Shown: positions 8,456-19,829 of the stretch, one piece after another
Layout: every line of letters starts with the position of its first letter
Position numbering within the stretch: the first letter of the stretch is position 1
Made by a program: the position numbers and the translations under genes
The notes under the pieces: generated by a model
The model's database searches: none
The model's input: the letters and a program-made list of their open reading frames with translations, nothing else
What the model was told of the DNA's origin: nothing
DNA from: Shouchella tritolerans
GTDB taxonomy: Bacteria > Bacillota > Bacilli > Bacillales > Bacillaceae_D
Direction: 5' to 3'
NCBI RefSeq assembly: GCF_025770735.1
Contig: NZ_JAODPB010000003.1
Coordinates: 248,001 to 312,000 of the forward strand
Length of the DNA: 64,000 nt

Positions 8456-8776
8456 TTAGGAAATTGCTTTTAAGCCAGTAACACCTATGACGATGATGGC
8501 TAAGCTAAACAAGCGCAGCCAATTCCTTGATTCGCCAAAGAAAATCATGTTTACCAAAACAGCAGCAACCGTCCCAAGTCCAATCCACACGGAGTAAGCA
8601 ATGCTTAGCTGCAAATAATTAAACGAAGTGTACAAAAACAGAAACGACGCACCGAAGCCGCCGAGAAACAAGATCGTATGGAGCACTGTTTTCTGTTGGC
8701 TGTATTTTTTTAAACCGATCACGCCGACGACTTCAAACAGTGCTGCCAATACAACAAAGAACCATCCCATCGTCAA
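8456..8776 (-). CDS. yvdR: Small multidrug resistance (SMR) family subunit, YvdR/YkkD-like
   Basis: A 106-residue, four-helix SMR protein. GWFFVVLAALFEVVGVIGLKK carries the membrane Glu (about residue 15) essential for proton-coupled efflux in EmrE-type pumps. The helix-3 motif AYSVWIGLGTVAA is the family hallmark. It overlaps the partner subunit gene by 4 bases (ATGA), so the two probably form a heterodimeric pump, as in paired Bacillus SMR systems. The order regulator - SMR - SMR matches Bacillus subtilis yvdT-yvdS-yvdR, hence the symbol; the ykkCD pair is the alternative. Substrate not known. Confidence 0.82.
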   Translation of the reverse strand: MTMGWFFVVLAALFEVVGVIGLKKYSQQKTVLHTILFLGGFGASFLFLYTSFNYLQLSIAYSVWIGLGTVAAVLVNMIFFGESRNWLRLFSLAIIVIGVTGLKAIS

Positions 8777-9126
8777 GCCGCTCCTTTCTGGTTGGATTTC
8801 GGTTCGTCTGTATGGTTGTCGGCCAATTTTAATAAAACCACGCCGCTAACAAGAAGCGCCATAAACAACCCTTTGGCGATACTAAAGGCGCCTCCAAATA
8901 TAAAGATGTCCATTAGGGCAGTCCCGACTGTGCCGATGGCAGCAAATACAGCATAGACTGTTCCAGTCGGGAGCGTTTCACATGCTTTAGAAAGAAAATG
9001 GAAATCGATAAGAATAATGGCGACAATGATTGCCCAATGCCACCAAACAGTCGCAACATTAAAGCCAAATACCCAAAAAAGTTCAAATAGGCAAGTTAAG
9101 CCGACATAGAACCAACCGTTTTTCAT
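8773..9126 (-). CDS. yvdS: SMR family subunit, YvdS/YkkC-like
   Basis: A 117-residue four-helix SMR protein. It has the conserved helix-1 Glu in LTCLFELFWVFGFN and the helix-3 motif TVYAVFAAIGTVG. The C-terminus carries a short polar tail (NHTDEPKSNQKG). The ATG at 9126 is 10 bases from AAAGGAG; a TTG at 9135 is too close to that site. It is the first SMR gene after the TetR regulator. No guanidine (ykkC) riboswitch is visible, which argues for TetR control through the palindrome at 9152. Confidence 0.82.
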   Translation of the reverse strand: MKNGWFYVGLTCLFELFWVFGFNVATVWWHWAIIVAIILIDFHFLSKACETLPTGTVYAVFAAIGTVGTALMDIFIFGGAFSIAKGLFMALLVSGVVLLKLADNHTDEPKSNQKGAA

Positions 9127-9151
9127 TGTGAACAAACTCCTTTTGAATTAG

Positions 9152-9168
9152 TGAATGACATTCATTCA
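9152..9168. promoter_or_regulatory. TetR operator between regulator and SMR genes
   Basis: TGAATGACATTCATTCA contains the palindrome TGAATG-A-CATTCA. The same core occurs upstream of the regulator gene at 9796-9810, so both are good candidates for binding by the TetR protein encoded between them. Confidence 0.65.
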
Positions 9169-9196
9169 TTTTTGCCGCCTAAGAAAGGCAAGCGCC

Positions 9197-9775
9197 TTAG
9201 TGCAGACCGCTTGCTCCTAGTGCATGGCTAATAAATGAAATGAGCTCATTTTTATGTGCTTGTGCACTCGCTTGATCATGTTGGTCGTACAAATAAAGCT
9301 GTTCTGCTGTTGATTCAATCGCACCGACCATAATTTTGGCGGTATAGGCAGTATTGATCGTCTCGCGAATGGCTTTCCTGTCAAGGGCGCGGGCTAGCAT
9401 GCCGTCAAACCAGTCGTACAAAGGTGCATAAATCATTTCCCACTCCTTGACATACTCCGTTTGAGTCAAGCCGGAATAAATTAAAATGGCCAAATCATTA
9501 TGCTCTTCCGTAATCGAGAAAATGGCCTCGACCACTTCTTCAATTTGCCTTTCGATCGAGTCGCTTCGGACGGACTTATGAAGCCGATCAATTAGCTTAT
9601 TGACGAACACTTCGGCAATGCTAGGCATAACCGCCAGTTTAGAAGGAAAGTACAAATAGTAAGTCCCTTGGGCAATCCCAGCCCGTTTCACAATGTCAGT
9701 GATCGTCGTTTTTTCGACGCCTTTTTCTTTAAAGGCAACAATCGCTGCTTCAATAATGCGTTCTTTTTTATCCAC
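9197..9775 (-). CDS. yvdT: TetR family regulator of the SMR pump (YvdT-like)
   Basis: A 192-residue TetR-family repressor. The N-terminal helix-turn-helix spans about residues 5-50 (IIEAAIVAFKEKGVEKTTIT, then IAQGTYYLYFPSK, the recognition-helix signature). The remainder is the helical ligand-binding domain. It starts with GTG at 9775, 7 bases after AAAGGATG. It likely represses its own gene and the SMR pair through two matching palindromes (9152-9168 and 9796-9810), with release by a pump substrate. This follows B. subtilis yvdT by order and length. Confidence 0.85.
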   Translation of the reverse strand: MDKKERIIEAAIVAFKEKGVEKTTITDIVKRAGIAQGTYYLYFPSKLAVMPSIAEVFVNKLIDRLHKSVRSDSIERQIEEVVEAIFSITEEHNDLAILIYSGLTQTEYVKEWEMIYAPLYDWFDGMLARALDRKAIRETINTAYTAKIMVGAIESTAEQLYLYDQHDQASAQAHKNELISFISHALGASGLH

Positions 9776-9795
9776 CTGTACACATCCTTTAATGA

Positions 9796-9810
9796 CTGAA
9801 TGTCATTCAG
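9796..9810. promoter_or_regulatory. TetR operator upstream of yvdT-like gene
   Basis: CTGAATGTCATTCAG is a perfect 7+1+7 palindrome, 20 bases before the GTG start. It shares its core with the operator at 9152. Confidence 0.7.
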
Positions 9811-10040
9811 TATTGATGATAGCAAGTGAAACGGCATTTGTCAATGGCCCTTATCAGCATACGAGTTAAGGCTGTCGAGCTGTCTTTTTAACTTGATTTC
9901 ACATACTCGTCCATCATAGGATTTTTTCTTAGGTGCTCTGCATACGTTTATTCCTTTCGTTTATTTTTGTTGCATTTTCAACAAAAACACCGTAGAGTGA
10001 ATAGATGTTAAACCACTTCAGGTAGGAGGTTTGGCAAAAA

Positions 10041-11459
10041 ATGAATGAAACGACAAATTCCCATTGGCGCAAGAACATGATGGTCATCACCGTTCTGGCT
10101 GCTTCGTTCTTATTTTTATTTAATCAATTTTTATTAATTACGGCCTTTCCAACGATTATGGATGAGTTTTCCATAAATGCGACGCAAGTGCAATGGTTGA
10201 CTACGTCCTTCCTGCTGATGGCGACAATGCTCATCCCGACAATGGGCTATTTAATGAGCCGTTTCAGTGCACGAGCATTGACAATGACTGCTTTAGCATG
10301 CTTTGTCGTCGGCACGGCATTATCAGCGATAGCGCCATCATTTGTTCTACTCGTAAGTGCACGGGTCGTTCAAGCGATTGGAGCTGGCATGATGCTACCG
10401 CTTGTGCAAACGATTCTTTTGCACGTTTACCCGGCTGAAAAAAGAGGCTATGCCATGGGGCTTATGGCACTTGTCATTAATGTGGCGCCGGCTATCGGTC
10501 CGCCGATTTCTGGTTACATCGTTGATTGGTTAGGGTGGCGCTCTTTGTTTTGGCTTGTTTTGCCCCTTGCCCTCGCGATTTTCGTTCTTGCTGCAGTCTT
10601 CATGCAAAACGTAACAGAACAAAAAAGCGTCAAATTTGATTTGTTGTCACTGTTCCTTACCGTCGTTGGCTTCTCAGGCGTCATTTTCGGTTTAAGCAAT
10701 ATTAGCATCACTGGGTTTTCCTCTGCTATTGTACTCGTGCCTCTTAGCGCTGGTTTCTTTGCAATAGCAATGTTTATATGGCGGCAGCTTTGTTTAGACT
10801 CGCCGATGCTCGAACTTCGTTTATTTAAACATCCGTGGTTTGTACACGGTGTGATCCTGTCTTTTGTGATCTCGATTTTGCTGCTTTCAACGGAAACGTT
10901 GTTGCCGTTATTTATTCAAGATGTCCAAGGGCGGTCGGCTTTCTCATCGGGGATGATTCTCTTGCCGGGAACGATCTTGCTGGCGTTGACTTCATTTGTC
11001 TCAGGAAAGCTGTTTGACTCATTCGGCGGGAGAGCTCTTGGCTTAAGTGGTTATGGGATTCTAGTGTTGGTATTTGCTGCCTATATGTTTATGGGAGATC
11101 AGACAGGCATTCCTCTGCTAGTTGTCTGTTTTTGCGCGTTTATGATCGGAATAGGTTTCACGATGACGCCTGCGACAGCAATAGCGATGAACGCTCTGAA
11201 GCAAGCAGAACTTGCCCACGGAACGGCGATTGCCAATACGATCAGGCAATTTGGCGCAGCATTAGGATTAACGGTGTTGACGACACTTGTCAGTCTTAAC
11301 GCAAACCGAAGTGACATCGACTACGTAGAAGGAACGTTAGTAGGGCTAAAACTTGCCTTTGGCGTAATGGCCATTTTGGCACTGGTAGCATGGGTATTGG
11401 TGTATATGGCAAAAGAAAAGAACGCTGGGCAACAGGAGGAATCAGGGGAACAGCAATAG
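10041..11459 (+). CDS. DHA2 family (EmrB/QacA type) drug:proton antiporter
   Basis: A 472-residue MFS protein with about 14 hydrophobic segments, the 14-helix DHA2 plan. Visible marks are WLTTSFLLMATMLIPTMGYL early on, the motif-A-like LMSRFSARAL, and motif C APAIGPPISGYIVDWLGWR near residue 150, which is diagnostic of antiporters. The ribosome site TAGGAGG at 10023 lies 11 bases before the ATG. The product is a plasma-membrane efflux pump for hydrophobic or cationic drugs, LmrB-like. It stands alone, with no adjacent dedicated regulator other than the efflux locus upstream on the other strand. Confidence 0.88.
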   Translation: MNETTNSHWRKNMMVITVLAASFLFLFNQFLLITAFPTIMDEFSINATQVQWLTTSFLLMATMLIPTMGYLMSRFSARALTMTALACFVVGTALSAIAPSFVLLVSARVVQAIGAGMMLPLVQTILLHVYPAEKRGYAMGLMALVINVAPAIGPPISGYIVDWLGWRSLFWLVLPLALAIFVLAAVFMQNVTEQKSVKFDLLSLFLTVVGFSGVIFGLSNISITGFSSAIVLVPLSAGFFAIAMFIWRQLCLDSPMLELRLFKHPWFVHGVILSFVISILLLSTETLLPLFIQDVQGRSAFSSGMILLPGTILLALTSFVSGKLFDSFGGRALGLSGYGILVLVFAAYMFMGDQTGIPLLVVCFCAFMIGIGFTMTPATAIAMNALKQAELAHGTAIANTIRQFGAALGLTVLTTLVSLNANRSDIDYVEGTLVGLKLAFGVMAILALVAWVLVYMAKEKNAGQQEESGEQQ

Positions 11460-11477
11460 TACAGCATGAAACAAATG

Positions 11478-11564
11478 AAAAAACCACTCTACTTAAACGG
11501 CTTCTAGATTGTTAGGCAAGAATGAAATCAGAGGTGCGCGTTGATGCTTGTAGAGTGGTTTTTT
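11478..11564. terminator. Bidirectional terminator made of a 15-bp inverted repeat with a 57-base loop
   Basis: AAAAAACCACTCTAC (11478-11492) and GTAGAGTGGTTTTTT (11550-11564) are exact complements, with A and T runs on both sides. They lie between the convergent MFS gene and iolR. The 57-base loop is unusually long for a terminator. Confidence 0.65.
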
Positions 11565-11586
11565 GTTTTATGAAACTTGTCTCTAG

Positions 11587-12360
11587 TCAATTCGCCACAT
11601 GGTGTTCAGCAGCGACTACGACATCGATATGGTGGTCTTGGCAATAGGCTGCGTACTCTTCATCGAGTGGAGCCGATGTAATTAAGTAGTCGACTCGATT
11701 GAAGGGTGCATAAGTCAATAGCGTGGATTTCCCAAATTTTGATTGGTCGGCAAGCAAAAATACCTCACGTGCTTTTTCGGCTGCAATTTTTTTGATTTCG
11801 TACTCGAGTTGGTCGGCATTGGTAAGGCCATGGGCAATGCTGACACCAGTAGCCGACATAAACGCCTTGTGGATGTTGTATTTTTGCAATATCGCAGCTT
11901 CATCGATGCCGACAAATGAGCGCGTTTTGTGTTTGTAAGAATTGCCGATCACAATTAAATGGATTTGCTCAAAACCTGTAGCCGCATTAATAACATCCAA
12001 GCTGTTTGTTAGCACAGTAATCGAGATATTCGGATCCAATGCCGCCAAAATCGATTTTGTTGTCGTGCCCGAGTCTATAAATATTAAGTCATCGTTTTTG
12101 ATGAAGTTGGCTGCCTCACGAGCAATTCTCGTTTTTTCTGCTTGATTTCGTACTTTTCGGTTCTCAAACGAGACTAAACTTTTTTCTACTGCGGTGACGC
12201 CACCATAAACTTTGCGGATCACGCCGTTTTCGACTAGTTTGTTAATGTCTCTCCGGATCGTGTTTTTTGATACATTAAATTCCTCGCACAGCTCATCAAG
12301 GGAGGCCGAGCCATTTTTAAGAATGTATGCTTCCATTTCTTGTATACGTAATAGCTTCAT
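11587..12360 (-). CDS. iolR: DeoR family repressor of inositol catabolism
   Basis: A 257-residue DeoR-type repressor. The N-terminal winged helix is SLDELCEEFNVSKNTIRRDI (about residues 20-39), followed by GVIRKVYGG. The C-terminal sugar-phosphate sensor domain has IFIDSGTTTKSI and TNSLDVINA. In Bacillus IolR is released from DNA by 2-deoxy-5-keto-D-gluconate 6-phosphate, the IolC product. It is divergent from iolA, with tandem IolR-type boxes in the shared 204-base spacer. Length (B. subtilis 251), family and position agree. Confidence 0.92.
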   Translation of the reverse strand: MKLLRIQEMEAYILKNGSASLDELCEEFNVSKNTIRRDINKLVENGVIRKVYGGVTAVEKSLVSFENRKVRNQAEKTRIAREAANFIKNDDLIFIDSGTTTKSILAALDPNISITVLTNSLDVINAATGFEQIHLIVIGNSYKHKTRSFVGIDEAAILQKYNIHKAFMSATGVSIAHGLTNADQLEYEIKKIAAEKAREVFLLADQSKFGKSTLLTYAPFNRVDYLITSAPLDEEYAAYCQDHHIDVVVAAEHHVAN

Positions 12361-12443
12361 TGTGAAAACCCCTTTTTTTATCTACCTAGACAATAGCATA
12401 GTCTTCAAAGTTATTCAACAAATAACCATAATTTAATCATTAT

Positions 12444-12454
12444 TATTCAAAAAA
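12444..12454 (+). promoter_or_regulatory. iolR: Possible additional IolR half-site
   Basis: TATTCAAAAAA matches the Bacillus IolR 11-mer WRAYCAADARD at 10 of 11 positions. It lies upstream of the -35 element, between iolR and iolA, so it could serve the iolR side. Confidence 0.35.
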
Positions 12455-12467
12455 TGATGGAAATATG

Positions 12468-12497
12468 TTGACCTTTTATGGCATATAGTTTTAATAT
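12468..12497 (+). promoter_or_regulatory. Sigma-A promoter of the iol operon
   Basis: TTGACC at 12468-12473 and TAATAT at 12492-12497 are separated by 18 bases, about 70 bases before the iolA start. The IolR boxes lie directly after the -10, over the expected transcription start. Confidence 0.7.
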
Positions 12498-12498
12498 A

Positions 12499-12520
12499 TA
12501 ACCAACAAATGATCAAAAAG
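12499..12520 (+). promoter_or_regulatory. Two directly adjacent IolR boxes
   Basis: TAACCAACAAA (12499-12509) and TGATCAAAAAG (12510-12520) match the B. subtilis IolR consensus WRAYCAADARD at 10/11 and 11/11. They are in tandem with no gap, just downstream of the -10. Confidence 0.7.
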
Positions 12521-12530
12521 TAACCGATAT

Positions 12531-12544
12531 TGAAAGCGGTTTAC
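12531..12544 (+). promoter_or_regulatory. cre-like site in the iolA leader
   Basis: TGAAAGCGGTTTAC matches the CcpA consensus TGWAANCGNTNWCA except for the last two bases. Its position after the start site would fit roadblock repression. Confidence 0.4.
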
Positions 12545-12564
12545 CCACTTTAGGAGGCTAGCAC

Positions 12565-14040
12565 ATGGGCGAAACAGCAGTAGAGGTCCGTAAAGTCAAA
12601 AATTATATTAATGGAAAATGGATTGAAAGCAACACAAGCCTTTATGAAAATGTAGTTAATCCGGCGACCAAAGAGGTCATTTGCCAAGTGCCCCTTTCGA
12701 CAAAGGTGGATGTAGAGCACGCAGTTGAAGTCGCAAAGACCGCTTTTGCTAAATGGTCGAAAGTCGCTGTGCCTCGTCGAGCGCGAATTTTATTCAATTA
12801 TCAACAACTGTTGCAGCGTGATAAGGAAGAATTGGCGCGATTGATTACAATTGAAAACGGCAAAAACTTAACGGAGGCGCGGGGGGAAGTGCAGCGTGGC
12901 ATTGAAAATGTTGAATTTGCCGCAGGTGCCCCGAGCTTAATGATGGGCGATTCATTACCGACCATTGCTACAGACGTAGAAGCAAGCAATTATCGTTACC
13001 CGATTGGCGTCGTCGGCGGGATTGCGCCATTCAATTTTCCAATGATGGTACCTTGTTGGATGTTCCCGGTGGCGATCGCACTCGGAAATGCATTTCTGTT
13101 AAAACCATCAGAGCGGACGCCATTATTGACTGAAAAGCTTGCCGACTTACTTACTGAAGCTGGAGTGCCAGATGGCGTGTTCAATGTTGTCTATGGCGCC
13201 CATGATGTTGTCAATGGCATGTTAGAGCACCCTGATATGAAAGCGATTTCGTTTGTTGGCTCCAAGCCTGTTGGCGAGTATGTCTATAAAAAAGCAAGCG
13301 AAAACTTAAAACGCGTTCAGGCGCTGACAGGGGCGAAAAACCATACAATCGTATTAAGTGATGCCGATTTGGACGACGCCGTCACTAATATTGCTGGAGC
13401 TGCTTTTGGTTCTGCTGGGGAGCGGTGCATGGCCTGTGCTGTTGTAACAGTGGAGGAAGGGATTGCCGATGCGTTTGTAGCCAAATTAAAGGCGAAGGCT
13501 GAATCGCTCGTGATTGGCAATGGCTTAGACGACGGTGTGTTTTTAGGCCCTGTCATACGTGAAGAAAACAAAAAACGAACCATTGCTTATATTGAAAAAG
13601 GAGTGGAGGAAGGGGCGACCCTTGTGTGCGACGGCCGTAGCCGGGTATCTGACGATGGTTATTTTATTGGGCCGACGATTTTTGAAAATGTGACAACGGA
13701 TATGACGATTTGGAAAGATGAAATCTTCGCCCCTGTGCTTTCGATTATCCGTGTGAAAAATTTAGATGAGGGGATTCAAATAGCCAATCGCTCTGAATTT
13801 GCAAACGGAGCTTGCCTATTTACAACGAATGCGGCAGCCGTCCGCTATTTTCGTGAAAACATTGATGCTGGAATGCTTGGCATTAACCTTGGCGTTCCTG
13901 CGCCTATGGCATTTTTTCCTTTTTCAGGATGGAAATCATCGTTTTATGGGACGCTTCATGCAAACGGAAAAGATAGCGTAGACTTTTATACACGCAAAAA
14001 AGTCGTGACCGCCCGTTATCCGAAGCCGTCATTTGACTAA
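12565..14040 (+). CDS. iolA: Methylmalonate-semialdehyde dehydrogenase (CoA-acylating)
   Basis: Last enzyme of inositol breakdown: it oxidises malonic semialdehyde (or methylmalonic semialdehyde) with NAD and CoA to acetyl-CoA (or propionyl-CoA) and CO2. The protein has 491 residues. It shows PFNFPMMVP near 155-163, the NAD-site block around [10 protein letters not shown], and the catalytic Cys288 in [10 protein letters not shown]. Glu of the classical aldehyde dehydrogenase motif is replaced in LTGAKNH, as is usual in this CoA-dependent branch. The start has TAGGAGG 8 bases upstream. It is the first gene of the operon, as in B. subtilis. Confidence 0.95.
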   Translation: MGETAVEVRKVKNYINGKWIESNTSLYENVVNPATKEVICQVPLSTKVDVEHAVEVAKTAFAKWSKVAVPRRARILFNYQQLLQRDKEELARLITIENGKNLTEARGEVQRGIENVEFAAGAPSLMMGDSLPTIATDVEASNYRYPIGVVGGIAPFNFPMMVPCWMFPVAIALGNAFLLKPSERTPLLTEKLADLLTEAGVPDGVFNVVYGAHDVVNGMLEHPDMKAISFVGSKPVGEYVYKKASENLKRVQALTGAKNHTIVLSDADLDDAVTNIAGAAFGSAGERCMACAVVTVEEGIADAFVAKLKAKAESLVIGNGLDDGVFLGPVIREENKKRTIAYIEKGVEEGATLVCDGRSRVSDDGYFIGPTIFENVTTDMTIWKDEIFAPVLSIIRVKNLDEGIQIANRSEFANGACLFTTNAAAVRYFRENIDAGMLGINLGVPAPMAFFPFSGWKSSFYGTLHANGKDSVDFYTRKKVVTARYPKPSFD

Positions 14041-14062
14041 TTTGTAAGGGGGAGGCATACCG

Positions 14063-14878
14063 GTGGGCCAGTTACTAAAAAAACCGAAAACAAAGGCGCT
14101 CAAACAAGGGGTTACACTTGTTCATGACACGAAGGCAGAGAAGGCGCCCCTTAAGTATGTGTCGTTTAAGCTTGTCGATTTACAGGCCAACGCTATATAC
14201 GAAGAAGCGCTCGGTTCCTATGAATGTTGTATCGTCGTTGTAAGGGGAACAGTCACGGTAACGGAAGGAGAGCATGTGTTTTCTAATATTGGCACACGGA
14301 GCAGCGTGTTTGAACGGAAACCGACAGACAGTGTCTATGTCTCCAATGGCCGTTCATTTGCGGTGACTGGAACAAGTGAGGCGCGCATTGCCCTTTGCTA
14401 TGCGCCTTCAAACAAACAATTGCCGACAAAACTTATTAAAGCGCGTGACGTCGGCATTGAAAACAGGGGCCAATTACACAACAAGCGCTTAGTCCATAAT
14501 ATATTGCCTGATTCAGACAAGACAGCAAACAGTTTGTTAGTCGTCGAAGTGTTTACAGAAAGCGGCAATTGGTCCAGTTATCCGCCCCACAAGCATGATG
14601 AGGATAATCTGCCCCATGAGTCTTTTCTAGAGGAAACGTATTACCATGAAATCGACCCACCGCAAGGGTTTGTGTTCCAGCGTGTGTATACAGAGTCACG
14701 TGATATAGACGAAACAATGGCTGTTGAAAACGGCGATGTCGTCATTGTACCTGCTGGCTACCATCCAGTTGGCGTTCCTGACGGCTATGCGTCCTATTAT
14801 TTAAACGTGATGGCAGGCCCTGTACGTATTTGGAAATTCCATAATGAAAAAGACCATGAGTGGATTTTATCACGATAA
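14063..14878 (+). CDS. iolB: 5-deoxy-glucuronate isomerase
   Basis: A 271-residue double-cupin metalloenzyme. It converts 5-deoxy-D-glucuronate to 2-deoxy-5-keto-D-gluconate, step four of the pathway. The metal-binding cupin motif is seen in WSSYPPHKHDEDN (His pair) with a later EETYYHEI and VPAGYHPVGVPDG. It starts with GTG at 14063 after GGGGGAGG. It lies 22 bases after iolA and 15 before iolC. Confidence 0.94.
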   Translation: MGQLLKKPKTKALKQGVTLVHDTKAEKAPLKYVSFKLVDLQANAIYEEALGSYECCIVVVRGTVTVTEGEHVFSNIGTRSSVFERKPTDSVYVSNGRSFAVTGTSEARIALCYAPSNKQLPTKLIKARDVGIENRGQLHNKRLVHNILPDSDKTANSLLVVEVFTESGNWSSYPPHKHDEDNLPHESFLEETYYHEIDPPQGFVFQRVYTESRDIDETMAVENGDVVIVPAGYHPVGVPDGYASYYLNVMAGPVRIWKFHNEKDHEWILSR

Positions 14879-14893
14879 AAGGAGCGGTAGCCT

Positions 14894-15874
14894 ATGGGCA
14901 TTCAATTTAAAGAAGGAAAGCAATTTGATGTGATTGCGCTTGGCAGGGCCTGCATTGATTTAAATGCGGCAGAATACAACCGGCCGATGGAAGAAACGCG
15001 ATCATTCACAAAATATGTCGGTGGTTCGCCGGCCAATATTGCCATTGGCAGCGCGAAGCTTGGCTTGAAAGTCGGGTTTATCGGTAAAATTCCTGATGAC
15101 CAGCATGGCCGATTTATTTCTTCTTATATGAAAGAGGCAGGTGTGGATACAAGCCATCTCGTGATTGATCGAGACGGGCATAAAGCAGGTTTGACGTTTA
15201 CGGAAATCTTGAGCCCTGAAGAATGCAGCATTTTGATGTACCGCGAAAAAGCAGCCGATCTATACTTAGGCCCTGATGAAATGGACGCTGATTATGTGAA
15301 ATCTGCAAAAGTACTGCTCATTTCTGGAACGGCTTTGGCTCAATCGCCTTCGCGGGAGGCAGCTTTAAAAGCAGTGTCACTTGCAAAAGCGGCAGGCACA
15401 AAAGTAGCGTTTGAACTTGATTATCGTCCGTACACGTGGTCATCGATGGAAGAAACGTCCGTCTACTACACACTTCTGGCAGGCATGGCTAATATCGTGA
15501 TCGGCACGCGGGAAGAGTATGACATTATGGAAGGGGCAAGCGCCAGCGGCAATGAGCAAACAGTCAAAACGCTATTTGCCAAGGAGCCGGAATTGGTTGT
15601 TATTAAACATGGTGTTGATGGGTCTTACGCCTATTTGCCCTCAGGAGAAACCTTTCAAGCAGGCGTGTACAAAACAAACGTATTAAAAACGTTTGGTGCT
15701 GGGGATTCGTATGCATCTGCGTTTCTATATGGACTTTTGCGTGGTTATGACATGGACCAAGCATTGCGTTTTGGGAGCGCTTCTGCATCCATTGTTGTCA
15801 GTAAGCACAGTTCATCGGAAGCAATGCCAACTTTATCTGAAATCAAGGCGCTTGTCGAAGAACAGCATGTTTGA
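14894..15874 (+). CDS. iolC: 5-dehydro-2-deoxygluconokinase
   Basis: A 326-residue PfkB/ribokinase-family kinase. It phosphorylates 2-deoxy-5-keto-D-gluconate at O6; the product is the IolR inducer in Bacillus. GGSPANIAIGSAKLGL (about residues 51-66) is the N-terminal PfkB signature. TFGAGDSYASAFLYG near residue 270 is the C-terminal signature with the catalytic Asp and anion hole. ATG at 14894 follows AAAAGGAG. Confidence 0.94.
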   Translation: MGIQFKEGKQFDVIALGRACIDLNAAEYNRPMEETRSFTKYVGGSPANIAIGSAKLGLKVGFIGKIPDDQHGRFISSYMKEAGVDTSHLVIDRDGHKAGLTFTEILSPEECSILMYREKAADLYLGPDEMDADYVKSAKVLLISGTALAQSPSREAALKAVSLAKAAGTKVAFELDYRPYTWSSMEETSVYYTLLAGMANIVIGTREEYDIMEGASASGNEQTVKTLFAKEPELVVIKHGVDGSYAYLPSGETFQAGVYKTNVLKTFGAGDSYASAFLYGLLRGYDMDQALRFGSASASIVVSKHSSSEAMPTLSEIKALVEEQHV

Positions 15875-15915
15875 ATGGCGGATTTTCTTTAAATAAAGCG
15901 ATGGAGGTGTAAACA

Positions 15916-17829
15916 ATGGCGAAAACAATACGATTGACGACTGCGCAAGCGCTAGTAAAGTTTTTAAATGCCCAATATTTGCATGCGGACGGCACAGAAG
16001 AGCCTTTCGTTGAAGGGATTTTTACAATCTTTGGGCATGGAAATGTGTTAGGGATTGGCCAAGCGCTAGAGCAAGATGCCGGGCAATTAAAAGTATGGCA
16101 AGGCAAAAATGAACAAGGGATGGCCCATGCGGCGATGGCGTTTAGCAAGCAGATGCTCCGTAAAAAAATATATGCAGTGACGACTTCTGTGGGCCCAGGG
16201 GCAGCGAACCTTGTTGCAGCTGCTGGCACAGCGCTAGCTAACAATATACCTGTTTTGCTTCTTCCTGCCGATACATTCGCGACTCGCCAGCCTGACCCAG
16301 TTTTGCAGCAATTTGAACAAGAATACAGCCAAGCAGTGACGACTAATGACGCATTAAAGCCGGTGTCAAGATACTGGGACCGGATCACTCGCCCAGAGCA
16401 GTTAATGTCGAGCCTTATTCGCGCCTTTGAAGTCATGACCGACCCAGGAAAAGCGGGGCCCGCAACGATTTGCATCGCCCAAGATGTCGAAGGAGAAGCA
16501 TATGAGTATCCAGAGGAGTTTTTTCGAAAGCGCATTCATTACTTAGAGCGTAGAAAGCCAACGGAACGGGAAATCGAAGGGGCTCTTGAACGGATTCGTA
16601 GGAGCAAGCGGCCGCTTCTCGTTGTTGGTGGAGGCGCCAAATATTCAGAAGCAAAGGAAGAACTAGTAGCGCTGTCTGAACAGTGTGGCATTCCTCTCGT
16701 CGAAACACAAGCAGGAAAAGCAACTGTCGCTGCTGACTTTGCTAACAACCTAGGTGGTCTAGGTATTACCGGCACGCTTGCAGCGAATAAGGCGGCGCGT
16801 GAGGCTGATTTGGTGATTGGCGTAGGCACTCGTTACACCGACTTTGCCACTTCGTCAAAAACGGCGTTTGATTTTGAGCACACTACGTTTTTAAATATCA
16901 ATGTCAGCCGCATGCAAACATATAAGCTCGATGCTTACCAAGTTGTTGCAGATGCGAAAGAAACGCTTAGGCTTCTCGTTTCTAGGTTGAAAACGTACCG
17001 GTCCGCGTTTAGTGAGCGAATTGCTGCGTTGAAAGCAGATTGGCTCGCTGAACGGAATCGCCTAAAATCAGTCGTCTTTAATAGAGAAACATTTGTGCCT
17101 GAAGTCAAAGACCACTTTACCCAAGAGAGGTTAAATGAATATGCCGATGCTCTTGGTACAGAACTGCCGCAAACGACTGCCTTGCTAGCTATTAATGAAA
17201 TAATTGATGAAGACAGCATTATCATCTGTTCAGCTGGCTCCCTGCCAGGAGATTTGCAGCGGCTTTGGCACGCAAACGAGCCAAATACGTACCATCTTGA
17301 ATACGGGTATTCCTGCATGGGGTATGAAATTTCTGGTTCCCTTGGCATCAAGTTAGCCGAGCCTGAGCGGGAAGTCTACTCGATTGTCGGCGATGGCAGC
17401 TTTCTTATGCTCCATTCCGAATTGATTACCGCTATTCAATATAACAAGAAAATCAATATATTGCTGTTTGACAATGCTGGCTTTGGCTGTATCAACAACT
17501 TGCAAATGGACCATGGCGGCGGCAGTTATTATTGCGAATTTCTTACGGCAGACAATCAGGTGATGAACATCGATTACGCGAAAGTCGCTGAAGGATATGG
17601 CGCAAAAACATACCGGGCTAACACAGTTGAACAATTAAAGGCAGCGCTTGAAGATGCCAAAAAGCAAGAGACTTCCACATTGATTGAAATGAAAGTGTTG
17701 CCAAAAACGATGACAGACGGCTATGAGAGCTGGTGGAATGTCGGCGTCGCCGAAGTAGCTGTTTCCCCATCTGTTCAAGATGCTTATCAAGCAAGAGAAG
17801 CAAAGCTCAAGATAGCAAAACATTATTAG
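15916..17829 (+). CDS. iolD: 3D-(3,5/4)-trihydroxycyclohexane-1,2-dione hydrolase
   Basis: A 637-residue thiamine-diphosphate enzyme that opens the inositol-derived ring to 5-deoxy-glucuronate. The N-terminal Pyr domain contains [11 protein letters not shown] and the Glu in [10 protein letters not shown] (activates the cofactor). The PP domain has [11 protein letters not shown] followed by LLFDNAGFG, the metal/TPP motif GDG-x(n)-N. Length and domain order match Bacillus IolD (about 637). It follows iolC by 41 bases and ends 13 bases before iolE. Confidence 0.95.
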   Translation: MAKTIRLTTAQALVKFLNAQYLHADGTEEPFVEGIFTIFGHGNVLGIGQALEQDAGQLKVWQGKNEQGMAHAAMAFSKQMLRKKIYAVTTSVGPGAANLVAAAGTALANNIPVLLLPADTFATRQPDPVLQQFEQEYSQAVTTNDALKPVSRYWDRITRPEQLMSSLIRAFEVMTDPGKAGPATICIAQDVEGEAYEYPEEFFRKRIHYLERRKPTEREIEGALERIRRSKRPLLVVGGGAKYSEAKEELVALSEQCGIPLVETQAGKATVAADFANNLGGLGITGTLAANKAAREADLVIGVGTRYTDFATSSKTAFDFEHTTFLNINVSRMQTYKLDAYQVVADAKETLRLLVSRLKTYRSAFSERIAALKADWLAERNRLKSVVFNRETFVPEVKDHFTQERLNEYADALGTELPQTTALLAINEIIDEDSIIICSAGSLPGDLQRLWHANEPNTYHLEYGYSCMGYEISGSLGIKLAEPEREVYSIVGDGSFLMLHSELITAIQYNKKINILLFDNAGFGCINNLQMDHGGGSYYCEFLTADNQVMNIDYAKVAEGYGAKTYRANTVEQLKAALEDAKKQETSTLIEMKVLPKTMTDGYESWWNVGVAEVAVSPSVQDAYQAREAKLKIAKHY

Positions 17830-17842
17830 AGGAGTGGATCCA

Positions 17843-19817
<1,975 letters not shown>

Positions 19818-19829
19818 GAGGAAACCCCA

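Noticed and set aside
9127-9196. Guanidine (ykkC) riboswitch before the SMR pair
   Set aside because: The spacer is only about 60 bases and holds a TetR-type palindrome; no ykkC core motif is visible.
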